NCBI GenBank assembly: GCA_023614405.1 | Contig: CM042689.1 | Span: forward strand, 328,700,305-328,764,304 | Reading direction: 5' to 3' | From: Avena insularis | Taxonomy: Eukaryota > Streptophyta > Magnoliopsida > Poales > Poaceae | Length of the DNA stretch: 64,000 nt | Shown here: positions 31,684-43,131 of the stretch, one piece after another | Numbering within the stretch: position 1 is the stretch's first letter | How the letters are laid out: the number at the start of each line of letters is the position of its first letter | The notes under the pieces: generated by a model | The model's database searches: none | What the model was told of the DNA's origin: nothing | The model's input: the letters and a program-made list of their open reading frames with translations, nothing else | Position numbers and translations under genes: made by a program

Positions 31684-33331
31684 ATGAGGATGGCAAATAT
31701 CTACGGCGCAACGCGCCTGGTCATCTACGGAGACTCGAACCTCGTCGTCCAGCAGACGATGAACAAGTGCGACGCACACGCCGAGAACATGATCGCTTAC
31801 CGCGCACTCTACAACTCACTCGAGGGAGAATTTGACGGCTACGAGCTTCGACACGTCGGGAGAGAAAGCAACGAGGAGGCCGACAGACTTGCCAACATCG
31901 GCTCCACCTGCGCACGAGTACCACCAAGTGTGTTCCTCGAACAGATCTGCGTGCCATCCATCAAGCGGAAATTCCCCAAGGGATCACCCGAAGAGGCAGA
32001 GCACTCGGGGGCTGCGCTACCCGAAGGACAGGAAGGACCCGGAAAGCTCGACACAGAGGTCGTCGTGGTCAACCTGATGCAGGTCATGGCAGTCGAAGAA
32101 ACTTGGACGCAGCCATACATCAAGTACTTGATAGACGGCGAGCTGCCTGATAGCCCGACAGATGCCCGGCGCATATCTTGCCGGTCAAAGGCCTTCACCA
32201 TCATCAATGGTGAGCTGTACAAGCGCAGCATTTCGGGTGTACTCCAAAGGTGCGTCACCATCGGTGACGGCAAAACCATCCTCCAAGACATCCATGAGGG
32301 CATCTGCGGCCATCACGCGGGCAGCGCCCTTGTCGCCAAAGCTCTACGAGCTGGATTCTACTGGCCAACGGCCATGAACGACGCCAAGGACATCGTCCGA
32401 AGATGCAACGGGTGCCAAAGGTTTGCAGATAAACCGCACGCACCCGGATCCGAGCTCAGGCCCATACCCTTGGCCTGGCCCTTCGCCCAATGGGGCCTCT
32501 ACATGATCAGCAAACTGCCACGATCTTCGAAAGGAGGCCACATCTACCTCCTGGTCGCAGTCGACAAATTCACAAAGTGGATTGAGGCCATGCCAGTGAC
32601 TAACCAAAAGGGCAAAACTGCCGTCAAATTAATCCATTGTCTACATGTTCGGCGTGCCACACAGCATCATCACCGACAATGGGTCGAACTTCATCTCCAA
32701 AGAATTCCAGGACTTTTGCGAAGACCTCAGAATCAACATCACATACGCCTCCGCAGCGCACCCGCAAACGAACGGGCAGGTCGAAAAGGCCAACGGCCTC
32801 ATCGGTGCTGGCATCAAGAAGCGCCTAATGAGCCCACTCGAGCGACTCGCTGGTTCCTGGACACAAGAGCTACCTTCGGTCCTGTGGAGCCTGCGCACAA
32901 CGCCAAACATCTCAACCGGCTACACGCCTTTCTTCATGGTGCACGGAGCCGAAGCCGTGATGCCAGCAGAGGTACGCCACAAGGCCCCTCGGGTCGTCGC
33001 TTACAGCGAAGCCGAATCGACGGCCACACTCGAAGATGTAGTCGACACACTCGACGAGGTATGTGACATAGCAGCAGCTCGATCAGCGGTGTACCAACAG
33101 AGTCTCCGCAACTACCACAGCCGACGGCTACGCCCAAGGTCCTTCGTCGAAGGAGACCTAGTCTTACGACTCAAACAAGAGCGACCGAAGAAATTCGAGT
33201 CACCATGGGAAGGGCCCTACATTATCACTGAAGTAATCCTAGGTGGCGCCTATCGCCTCAAACACGTGGAGTCTGGAGTCGCATACTCCAACCCATGGAA
33301 CGTCGCGCAGCTGCGACGCTTATACCCCTAG
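31684..33331 (+). pseudogene. Second RNase H tail and integrase of element 2
   Basis: The frame 31684-33066 begins in the archaeal-type RNase H (VIYGDSNLVVQQ, then RESNEEADRLANIG). It then reads the H2C2 integrase zinc finger (HEGICGHH ... CNGCQRF, about 32293-32420) and the core start at about 32490. The first catalytic Asp is Tyr (TAC at 32500-32502, GLYMI; the other copy has GLDMI). A frameshift near 32630 moves to frame 32645-33331 with IITDNGSNF and NGQVEKANG, supplying the other Asp and the Glu. The C-terminal part (EGDLVLR, PWEGPYIITEV) ends at TAG 33329. It would insert the cDNA; as it stands it is catalytically dead. Confidence 0.9.
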
Positions 33332-33704
33332 CTACCCCCTCTTTTACTTTCAATAAGGCTATTCAGCCAAGGCTACTCAACCGAACAATGTACCTCCTCC
33401 TTACGATATGAATAAAGCTAAGTGTCTCGCCCCAAAATCTTTCGATTATTACCTGCATCTTACTACATACTACAACACACTCGGGGGCTCCCCCTACCTC
33501 ACGACTTCATCGACTGAGAAAAACGCAGTACACTGAGTAGTCAACCACGCCAAAGCTAACGAAAAGGACACATATGAAAACAAAGCATCACATGCTACAC
33601 AACAAGAAACTTTTACAATAATAAAGGGCATAACACGCCCAGTTGCATATATACAAATTTTACATCTATCTCTTTTACAGGTCCTACCTATTTTGAAGAG
33701 TAGC
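33332..33704 (+). other. Spacer between integrase and antisense coding block, element 2
   Basis: Non-coding. Carries CACTCGGGGGCTCCCCC near 33480, one of the recurrent GGGGG-CT motifs of the 3' region. Confidence 0.6.
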
Positions 33705-34430
33705 CTACGCACGCTGCTCAAACAAATCTACAATTTGCTCGGCACACTGCCTTACAGCCGAATAATGCGGGCGCATATCCCACTCACCGCCATCCGGACG
33801 AGGAGGCGGCCCATCTGCTACAGCAAACAGATCAACATCAGGACGATGCAAACGCACAAGGGAAAGCGCGGCCTTCACCCCCGCAACAAGCTGATGTCGT
33901 ACCAATTCTTCGACACGACAAACATTTCTAAACTTCGCCAGCAGGCCAGAAAGAGTCGACGACACGCCATCCAACGGAAACATTACATGCAAAACTGACG
34001 CCAACGAAGTCTGCACCTGACGAAGCACCCGCGATACCTGGTGTACACAATCCTGCATTGTCGCAAGAACCATGGCACGATCATGATCCATCCAGAAAAA
34101 CCCGCCGACCTCCATGTCCTGCTGGGTCAAGCGGCTTAATCCAACAAGAACACGCCCTTTTCCTCCTTTGGAGCAAGGTTAGCACCTGCAATACTCACAA
34201 AGTAAGATGCAAGACCAACAGGCGCATCCGAAGCAATGAACATCAGCTCGAAAAACTCACACTCAAGCTGTTCGGCCAGACGACACAGCTCCCCCATCAA
34301 AAATTCCTCTCGGGCAGCGCCTCGCTCCGCCTTCGACTTCCAAACATCAGCGTGGCCACGCACTCCAAGTAATTCCCCTCTCAAGACTACGGATGCGGTC
34401 TCGAAGAAACACAAGATGCGACGCACCATC
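33705..34430 (-). pseudogene. Second antisense ORF block in element 2
   Basis: Two open - strand pieces. The 34136-34429 piece includes LLGVRGHADVWKSKAERG and a hydrophobic-acidic helix-rich part. The 33705-34130 piece (TQQDMEVGGFFWMDHDRAM ... DVDLFAVADG ... PHYSAVRQCAEQI) ends at 33705. They lie just downstream, in antisense direction, of the six-exon gene and could be further exons or a second small gene. Element 1 has the same pieces at 7501-8170. Function unknown. Confidence 0.5.
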
Positions 34431-34646
34431 CAAAGATGGCCGTAGCTGCGCTGCAGGCGAAGTGTCTACGTGAGCATCACCCGAAGGATCCTAGAGTAGA
34501 AGAAGACAACGATATGAACAAGCAGACAAATGAAGACAAAACTCGGAAATTCATTATGTACAGCAAAAAGCCACTATGTGGCACAAGGATTGTTCATAGA
34601 CACAATTACAAAAGCTGATACAAAAACTATCCTACAACTACAATGC

Positions 34647-37525
34647 CTACGAAGCGGCACCCTGAGTAGCCTCGGAGCCGGACTGCCTCGCCTTGGCTTC
34701 TCCCTGCTGCCTTAGCGTATACTCGGCCAGCAGATCAATCAACTTCGGGCCGTAATGCTTACACCGATCAGAGTAGATGGCGAAGGCTACCTCGGACCCG
34801 TCAGCAGCCGTCGGCATCCGGGAGGTGATCTGAGGAAGATCCAGCTCCGCTCCAGCCGCCAAGGCCATCGCCAATGATGCCTTGCTGATGCTTTCGCTTA
34901 CGCCGCAGGTGCTTCGGCCGACATCGCCTCTACCAAGGCATCGACATCTTCAAGGGCCACGCCCTTGGGGACGAGCTCCTTGTAGAAGCGTACGAGGACC
35001 TCCTTGGCTTTGGCAAGCGAGCCGACCACGGTACCGCAGCGATCTTCGACCGCCGCTGCAGCATCATCCAGAGCACTACCATGCTCCAGAGCACCGCGAT
35101 CAAACTCGATGCCCGCGGCATCTACAATAACAAAGGAAGCAGCATAAATAAAAAGCACTACAAGGAAAGGCAAGGAATCTGAAAAGAGAAGATAGAGAAA
35201 CTCACCCGAAATAGCCTTGGCAGCCGCCATCAGCCTGCCGGCTACCTCTCTCTCATGCGAAGCCATAGCAGTGGCGATCTGCTCCTCGCGGTCCGTAGCC
35301 TCGTGCTACAGACGCTCCCTAGCCTCGGCCACGTTGGCTAGATCCAGCTCGAGGCGCTCCTTCGCACCAACGGCGGCTTCGGCTTTTTTCTCCGCCTGCC
35401 CAAGGCTCTTTTTGAGAGCATCAATCTCACGGAGAGAAGTGTTGTGGTCCTCTGCAGTCAGCAACACACCTATCAGATCGAAGGACAAAATACAAGAAGA
35501 AGCAGAAAGCCAAAGTTGTAAACATACCTTGCAGTTGTTTGAAGTTGGCCTCCAATGCCAGTGTCTTGCACTACCTGATTGGCGCCTTGCACAAAAGGCT
35601 GCAAAAAGAACTACTAGTCAAAAGAATGGCTCGGGGGCTACGCCCAAAAGAACGAGCAAAACGCTCGGGGGTTCCCCCCGAGACTCGAAGGAATAACGAA
35701 CAACAAAACACCCTACAGACGCTCGGGGGCTCCCCCCAAGGCACGAAAAATCAATGATCAACAGATCATCCGAAAAGGCTCGGGGCTCCCCCTGCGGTAG
35801 AAAACGGATATTACTTACATGAATAGACGACGACTCCGAAGGTTCGCCTGCAGTCTTCTGAGGGAACACCGCCAAAGCCTCCCGCGGAGAAGACCTCAGA
35901 GCAGCGCCCTCAAAGGTGGCCACCGTCTGAGGAGGAGGAGAAGGAATCTTCGACTCCCCCCATCTCTCGAGCACCATCGCTGGAGGAGCCGTCAGAAGAG
36001 TGGCTGCACAAGAAAAAAGTCAGCCAAGGACAATAAAGCGAAATCGAAAAATGGCACAAAGAAATTGAGGAAGCTTACGAGTCGAGGTCACTAAGGTCGA
36101 AGACAGGAGGGGTCTCTTGCCCTTCTTATCTTCCTTCTTTTCTTCCTTCTTCTCTTCCTTCTTCCGCTTCGCCGGCGGGTGCGGTGACACGGCCCGCACA
36201 GGAATGGCAGGAATTGGAGAAGAAGAGCCCCCCTGCCCATCACTGTGATGCTCAAGGCAAAGCGGGTTCCTAGGCATCGGCGGAGTCGAGGCATCCGACG
36301 ATTCGCTGGAGCTCCTCGTCCGCTTGCGAGTGTGATCCTCACTCGAATCGTTGGCCTGTTCCACCGGAGATTGAGCCGACGGTAGGTCGGACATGGAGTC
36401 CACCACCTCATTGTCCGGAGCATCCGGGAATACTTCGGGCAACGGAGGCGACATGCCTAGCACCTTGAACTCCTGCGCAAAAAGAAGCAAATTGGTCAGC
36501 AGACAAATAAATAACAAGTAAAACGCAGTCAAAAAATAGCTCTACGCGCATATCCAAGCTCTACACCTGCAGAACCGGACGAGAAGCAGAGAACGAAGAA
36601 GTCAGCGACCTCCCTGGAAGATCCTCGCCAGCCTTGAACTTTAGCAGCGGGCGAAGAATCCCGTCAAGATTCCCCTTGGAGAACTCCTCATCCGAAACCC
36701 TAGTCGGATCATGACGACCCGAATAGAGAAACATCGGGTGCGCCCTAGCCTGTAGTGGCTGCACCCGACGTTTGAGAAAGGTGCGGATGATATCCACACC
36801 GTTCACCTCCTTCTCCGGAGTCAACTGGAGATCTTCCACCCAACGATAGAGCCATCTATCTCCGCCACCTCGCCATCCAAGATCTGGTTTTTCCAGGACC
36901 TTTTCAGCTTGATTTTCTGGGAGGGGTCGAAAGGAGCAAGACCAAAATCCTGCCCAGCTACCGTGGAGTCGCGGATGTAAAACCATCGCCTCCGCCAGTA
37001 CTGGACAGATTCGGACATATAAAAGGAGAAGACAAGAAGATTGGATCGAAGGGAGATGATGCAACCCCCAATGGGATAAGCACCATCAGAACCAGATTGC
37101 CTCTTCACGGAATAGAGTTTCCGGAAGAGGCCAAAGTGCGGCTCGATACCGAGCCAGCACTCACAGAAAGTGACGAAACAAGCAATGTGAAGAAGAGAGT
37201 TGGGGGAAGATGATGCAGCTGGATGCCGTAAAGGAAAAGCAGCCCACGAAGAAAATTGTGGACTGGGAGGAAAAGCCCCGAAGAACAAATGCGAGGAACA
37301 TAACCCGAAACCCAGCGGGGGACGGGGAATTACCTCATTACGAGGGAGCCTGACGGCCTCCCTATCCTGCGGGATCAAGCCCCGCTCACGGATCTTGCGG
37401 AGATCACCCTCCCGCGTCTCCGATCGCCGCCAGCCACCGTCGGTGACACGGGCAGCTGTGGAACTTTTCTTGCCACCAGCAGCGCTGGTGCCAACCGCAG
37501 AAGAGGACTTCTTGGGCTTCCCCAT
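34647..37525 (-). pseudogene. Antisense spliced gene in the 3' region of element 2 ('putative gypsy type transposon' type)
   Basis: Six exons can be laid out on the - strand with GT-AG introns: 37525-36567, 36472-36079, 36003-35819, 35598-35528, 35451-35206, 35121-34647. The start MGKPKKSSSAVG is at 37525. Exon 1 carries PRPPLGFGLCSSHLFF, then SLLHIACFVTFCECWLGIEP, then RRRWFYIRD, which resemble the domain annotated in plants as 'putative gypsy type transposon' (Transposase_28). Exon 2 is Ser/Glu/Lys-rich (KRKKEEKKEEKKEDKKGKR). Exons 4-6 look coiled-coil (LREIDALKKSLGQAEKKAEA). A frameshift near 36850, a stop in exon 5 (about 35310) and a frame change in exon 6 show decay. Such antisense genes accompany Tat-lineage elements, but their role is unknown. 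Confidence 0.65.
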
Positions 37526-38023
37526 CGCGGTGCGGCAACGCTGGCGGCGAGAACGTAGGATCAACGAAGGAAATGTTCGCGGATATTCTAGCGCACAGCA
37601 AGAAAGCTCAGAGAAGATGGGAGCAGTGAAACACGGATGGTTGCGGTGAAAACAAATTAACTTTTCCCCAATGATTATAAGGACGAAGACGATGCACGGC
37701 GACCGTCCATCGGGAAGACCTAGAGCCAACTGCAAGATCTGACCATCCACGTGTTAGCCCAGCAGTGAACCTTCGCTCACACGCCGTCCACTACGCGCGG
37801 AAATCGAGGCGACGCCGTAATTATCTCCATGCCACGCGTGACCGGTCAATTCAAGGTCAGAAGGTGGGACCCATGTTCGTCCAGTCATGTCATCTTTGGC
37901 ACAGCAGACGCTTGAGGACACCGATCGTCAGCACTGACGTCATCAAAAGCTATACTAGCAACGGTTACAATTCTTCGACTACACAACTCAGAGTTCTCAC
38001 TCGAATCTACGATTCGACTAATT
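37526..38023. other. Upstream region of the antisense gene
   Basis: Non-coding in element 2, matching about 11060-11520 of element 1. It should contain the antisense promoter if one exists; no clear TATA box was seen on the - strand. Confidence 0.4.
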
Positions 38024-38833
38024 ACTCGGGGGCTACTCCTATCAAGAGCGTTGGCCGCGCACCCGAAGTATAATCAAGATATCACACTGCAAAGCTATTC
38101 TTCGAGTCCTATGTCGAGTCTACGACTCCACTACGGACTCGGGGGCTACTCCCATAGGGAGGCTGGATTTAAGCATCTGAAAAATTTGTGTCCTATGGAC
38201 CTGGAATCAATCAATGGCTGAGCTAAAGTCTCTGCTCGAGTCTACGACTCGAACAGACACTCGGGGGCTACTACCATAGGGAACGCTGGCCGCGCACCCT
38301 ATGAATTCTTCGACTGTGATCCTTCGGATGAATGCAAAAACTTTTTGGCAACTCTGCCCAGAATAACTCTAAGTGATAAGCATCCTCCTCGGCCACCCGA
38401 AATGCCTCCACGGCGATAAAAATTCGAATGCTGTGTCTACGACACAAAGATAAGACCTACAGATATCATGTGATGGCCTGACAACGCACACGACTGCGCT
38501 CTGCTAGTGAAAATCCGTGCCAGCAGGTGCGATGAAAAATCCCGACGGACGCGTTGGGTACATCATTTAAATTTACTGGAATTCAACTCCTGTAAGACCT
38601 CCGCGGCCTGAGTCGAATTACGCTAGCATATGTTCTGGATTCGAGTCGAGGGACTCGAATCTGAAGAAGATCGTGTTGTTTTGTCCTAAGACAGTTAACT
38701 GACCCTGATCCGTCGGGAGAGTCAGGCACACGCATCAACAATCCCTACACATTCTCTTGAAAGACAGAGTTGTACCCGAAGGATTGAAGAGTCCTCAGCC
38801 GAATCTACGATTAGACTGAACACTCGGGGCTAC
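38024..38833 (+). repeat. Repeated PPT-like cassettes before the 3' LTR of element 2
   Basis: ACTCGGGGGCTACTCC-type cores at 38024, 38137 and 38259, and ACTCGGGGCTAC at 38822-38833 directly at the LTR. The upstream copies follow GAATCTACGATTC or GAGTCTACGACTC palindromes, and two are followed by CATAGGGA with GCTGGCCGCGCACCC. The arrangement matches that in element 1 (11522-12299). Confidence 0.85.
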
Positions 38834-39327
38834 TGACATGGTTATACCCCATGGGTACACGATCTCAGCATACCTAGTCCAGCCCAAGGAAGGCCCACGG
38901 CAAATACACGCCGGACCATGAAGACTTTCGGGTGGTCAAGGCCCATGACGCCTTCGGATCCTTGGAGAGCAAGACTAGAGTAGATAGGAAATTCAAAGGG
39001 GTAAACTCTAAAACCTGTAACCGACTCGATCTGTGCCTGGGACATGCCTGCCTCTATATAAAGGCCAGGAGGGCATGACGAGGAGGCTCTCTGATAACCT
39101 CTTGCATACACACCTCCACGCCAGATTGATCTCAGACCCTCAGAACCTTCGGTTCCACCATAATCGAGCAGATATAAGCAGAGTAGGGTTTTCTCCGGCC
39201 CTGAACCTGGGTAAACCTCGTGTTCCCGTGTTGCTTGTTTGCTAACCGTTCCGCGATCTCCAGCATCCCCACCTTCTCCAAAACCCAAGTCCATAACAAT
39301 GGGCATTGACGAGATCGAACCTCGTCA
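38834..39327 (+). repeat. 3' LTR of element 2
   Basis: TGACATGG...CCTCGTCA, followed by the target duplication ATAGT. TATATAAA at about 39055-39062. It differs from the 5' LTR by scattered substitutions and a few short indels. Confidence 0.96.
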
Positions 39328-39332
39328 ATAGT

Positions 39333-40290
39333 GAACAGTGGTAGGAGCAGAAACAAACTAACTCAGAATATGAACAAGATAAGAGATGTCAGGACGAGTG
39401 ACAGCAAGATAAACAAGACTCCCAACAAGATGACGATAACGCGTCGGATCAGGAAGAGGATCACCACTAGTAGGGTGAAGCTTAACATTAAGCTCCATAG
39501 GGGTCTCAATAGTGAGCTCATCCCAAGAGCAGCACGAGCAAGAAGATCCTGAATATACTTTTTCTGAGAGATGTAAAAGCCATCAGAAGTGGAGGAAACC
39601 TCAATCCCAAGAAAGTATCGAAGAGGACCAAGATCAGTCATAAGAAACTGATCACGAAGACGAGCCTTAACAAAGGCGATATGCTCAGAATCATCACCAG
39701 AATGATCATATCATCAACATAGAGAAGAAGAAGAGTGCGTCCACGAGGAGAAGTGTGAACAAACAACGCTGGATCATGAGCACTAGGGGAGAAACCAGCA
39801 ACAGTCACTACAGAAGTAAAGCGCTCAAACCAGGCATGAGGGGCCTGTTTGAGGCCATAAAGAGAAGGCGAAGGCGACAAACCATCCCCTCGGGAACAGT
39901 ATATCCAGGAGGAGGCTGCATATAAACCTCCTCACTCAACTCACCATTGAGAAAGGCGTTTTTAACATCAAGCTGGGACACAGACCAGTGACGAACAGAA
40001 GGAACAACAAGAAGAGTACGCACAGTGTTCATATGATCCACATGAGCAAAGGTATCATCATAGTCACGACCATGCTCCTGCTGAAAACCACGAGCCACAA
40101 GACGCGCTTTATAGCGCTCAAGAGATCCATCAGAGCGGGTCTTAATCTTATAGACCCACTTACACGTGATAGGACGAACACCGGGAGGAGGAGAAACAAG
40201 ATCCCAGGTGCCAGTGCGCTCAAGCGCAGCAATCTCCTCAGCCATGGCCAGCTGCCATTCAGGATGATGCTCAGCATCCCGATAAGAAGT
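39333..40290 (-). pseudogene. Reverse transcriptase of the Copia element
   Basis: On the - strand: ERTGTWDLVSPPPGVRPI, CKWVYKIKTRSDGS, ERYKARLVARGF, QLDVKNAFLNGEL, YGLKQAPHAWFERF and the active site YVDD (39710-39721), then LRYFLGIEV and YIQDLLARA. These are the RVT_2 signatures in order. Frames change near 39850 and 39650. The 3' continuation (RNase H) resumes at 26508 beyond the nested Gypsy element. Confidence 0.92.
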
Positions 40291-41480
40291 CCGCTCGGAG
40301 GCAACAAAAGACCATAGTGACTAGGAGAGTAACGGTTGGGGGCACGACGCTGACGAACATGACGAGTAGAGGGAAGCTCATCAGAGGAAGACGACTCAGG
40401 AGACGACGATGAAGAAGAAGTAATAGCAGAGGAAGACTTCGGAGAACGAGGAGAACTATGAGAACTAGACGGAGGAGAGGAGGATGGTGTCGAAGAAGAT
40501 ACATCAGGGGAGGAGATCCTAAAGAAGAAACAATAGGAGTAGAAGGAGGTGTGTCAGGAAAGAGAAGAAAAGAGATATCTTCTACTGGGTAGGTACCAGC
40601 GGTGGGACGAGGATAGAAAGGACGCGTCTCATCAAAAGTAACATCACGAGAGATACGCATCCGACGACCAACAGGGTTCCAACAACGATAGCCCTTATGC
40701 TCATCACTGTATCCAAGGAAGACACACTCAACAGACTGAGTGGTCAGTTTGGTGCGTTCGTGAGGAGCAAGGATAACATAGCAAACATAAACAAACAAGC
40801 TAAGCATGGAGTAGTCTGGAGACTGTCTAGATAGGCGCTCAAGAGGGATACCACCCTGTAGAGCGGCAGAAGGCTGAATATTGATGAGGTAAGCCGACGT
40901 AGCGACAGCCTCAGCCCAGAAATGCGGTGGAAGAGAAGAAGCAATCATCATGGCACGAGTGGTATCAAGAAGATGGCGATGCTTACGCTCAGCAATGCCA
41001 TTCTGGGCATGTGCACCAGGACAGGAGAACTGAGCAAGGGTGCCCTGCTTAGCAAGAACACCTCGCAACATCTGGGAGATATACTCACCAGCAGAATTAG
41101 CACGAAACACACGAATGGGTGTAGAATATTGAGTACAGACCATGGCCGCAAAACGCTGATATATGGAGAGCACTTCACTGCGAGAGCGCATAAAATACAA
41201 CCAAGTGTACCGAGAAAAATCATCGATGAATAAAATATAGTAGCGATGGCCCCCTTTCGAAGCGAAAGGAGCCGGACCCCAAACATCGGAATGAACTAAA
41301 TCAAAAGGTCGCTGAGGTACAGACGCGCTAGTAGGATAGGGAAGCTGAATCTGTTTACCCAACCTACAACCCTGACAATGTAAAGACCCATCTCCCGAGA
41401 TGCACCCCGAAGACCACGATGAACTAATGACGACAAAGTAGAGTCACAAAGGTGACCAAGATGATGATGCCACTGCTGAA
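40291..41480 (-). pseudogene. Integrase of the Copia element
   Basis: A pre-integrase segment QQWHHHLGHL (near 41450-41480) is followed by an open frame 40271-41362: PFDLVHSDVWGPAP (first Asp), then RYYILFIDDFSRYTW, FRANSAGEY and AQNGIAERKHRHL (Glu). In most family members the second block is FRSDSAGEY; here Asn replaces the catalytic Asp near 41095, a G-to-A type change. The C-terminal GYSDEHKGYRCW block follows. After about 40560 the sequence is Ser/Leu-rich linker toward RT. Confidence 0.92.
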
Positions 41481-41599
41481 AGGAGCTGGTAGCAGAGGCG
41501 ACGACCGGAGAAGAACTGGCAGATGAAGTGGCAGCGGAAGGAACACGAAGCCAGTCTAACTCCCAAAGTCCTGAAGAGTCACGGCTGCGAGGGCCAGCT

Positions 41600-41905
41600 C
41601 CAACCAGCGCCTGTGTGCGACGGTCCTAGACAACACAAGAATCAACATCAAGAATGACGCGACAACCAGAGTCAGTAAGCTGGCTAGCAGAGAACAGATT
41701 CATCTTAAGAAGAGGGACATGAGAAATATCAGGAGCAGAAAAAGAAGAAGTAGAAAGGGTGCCCCGACTAGAAACAGGAAGAGAGGTACCATCAGCCATG
41801 AGAACACGGACAGGAGAAGGGAGAGAACGAAGAGCAGACAGAAAAGAAGACTCAGAGGTCATATGAAAGGAAGCTCCAGAATCCAGATACCACGGGGACG
41901 TACCT
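41600..41905 (-). pseudogene. Aspartic protease of the Copia element
   Basis: - strand frame reads WYLDSGASFHMTSESSFLSA, with the catalytic DSGA near 41870-41890, then VLMADGTSLPVSSRGT and NLFSASQLTDSG, ending at a stop near 41626. The fold and motif order are typical of Copia gag-pol proteases. Confidence 0.88.
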
Positions 41906-41949
41906 GACTGTGTAGAAGGTGGTGGTCACGCAGTGCCTAAAGAATCAGT

Positions 41950-43131
41950 CATGTAACCAGCGGTGCCGTCAAGAAGAGCTCAGAGCAAAGCGACGCGAAG
42001 ACTCCTGATAATGTCCTGATCGGAGAGAGCAACTGCTGAATATCCGGAAGGAGCCGACTGCCCACGAGCCTGGTGCTGCTGACGTAAACTGGGATCCCGT
42101 GTATAACAGGTGGCCCAAGTGTGGCCATCCTTGTTGCAGTAAGAGCAGTGATGAAGAGAACCACGGCGACCCTAACCACGAGCCTGCTGGTGTTGACTCT
42201 GGCCCTGAGACTGCTGGTGCTGACTCTGACCCTGACCTGGAGGAGTGGGTAGTATCAGCGGCGGCACAGAGGACCACGACTGAGTCGAGGGAATATACGA
42301 CATAGGAGGACCACGAGTAGCAAGCACAGATGGAACCGGAAGAAGACCAGCACCACGGAGACGGGTCTCCTCAGCCCAAAGCTCAGACAACACCTCAGAG
42401 AGCGGAACACGACCATAAGCATTCAGCTGAGCACGCCAGGGCTCAAACTCCTGGCGGGGCCGAGATAGAAACTCATAGATGCGGTGAAACTCCAAATCCG
42501 AGCATATAATCTGGCAGCACGAGCATGTGCCACAAACAGCAATACGGAGAGAATCAAGCTGACGCCAGATAGCAGCACTCTGAGTATAGAACTCATCAAT
42601 AGTGGAATCACCCTGCTAAAGAGCATGCTCCTTGCGAACCACAGACAGGTAAAGAGCATCCCCAGACGGCTGATAGCACTAACGAAGATGTGCCCACTGA
42701 GCGTCAACAGTAGGGAGGCTCATGAACTCAGCAGCATACTGGGGCAGAACACTGGAGGTGAGAATAGCAGCAGCACGAGCATCCTCATCGACCCACTGAG
42801 CGTAGGCAGTCAGAGCATGGCGATAGGCCTCGAGATCAAAAGAGTACTGCTTGAACTTCAGGTCATAAGCAGCAACAACACTAGCATCAGCACTCCGAGC
42901 AGGATCCTTGGCCTCCTGAGAAGCATCAGCGCCGAGAACAATCGGTGTCGGCGGAAGAGGAGCCACAGGAGCAGGAGGGCACCATGGACAGGGGACCTCG
43001 CCGGAGAGCACACCCCAAAGACGGAGACCGTGCATGTGAACACGCATAAAGGCAGCAAAATCAGGATAATTCGCGCCATCGAAGATCACCGGGCAGCGAG
43101 GAATCACAACATAGCCCGATGCAGAAGACAT
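41950..43131 (-). pseudogene. gag of the Copia element
   Basis: Start ATG at 43131 (MSSASGYVVIPRCPVIFDGA, then NYPDFAAFMRVHM). The capsid part (QWVDEDARAAAILTSSV) runs to a stop at 42679. It resumes in other frames with STIDEFYTQ and the LSRPRQEFEPWRAQL block, and a Gln-rich stretch. Near 42130 a CCHC knuckle (CSYCNKDGHTWATC) matches CX2CX4HX4C, binding nucleic acid. Several stops interrupt the frame. Confidence 0.85.

Larger units (their letters stand above)
26509..39327 (+). mobile_element. Ty3/Gypsy LTR retrotransposon, Tat/Retand type, complete structure (element 2)
   Basis: LTRs 26509-27010 and 38834-39327 (502 and 494 bp) with TG...CA ends, a perfect 5-bp target duplication ATAGT (26504-26508 and 39328-39332), a PBS at 27013, and a PPT just before 38834. 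Internal order is gag, protease, RT, RNase H, archaeal-type RNase H, integrase, then a 5.5-kb 3' region with an antisense spliced gene. It lies in the RT/RNase H part of a Copia element. Same family as 596-12792 but with far fewer indels. It is not active: stops at 29135 and 30813, frameshifts near 28370, 31570 and 32630, a 16-base deletion in RT near 30327, and a Tyr in place of the first integrase Asp. Confidence 0.97.
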
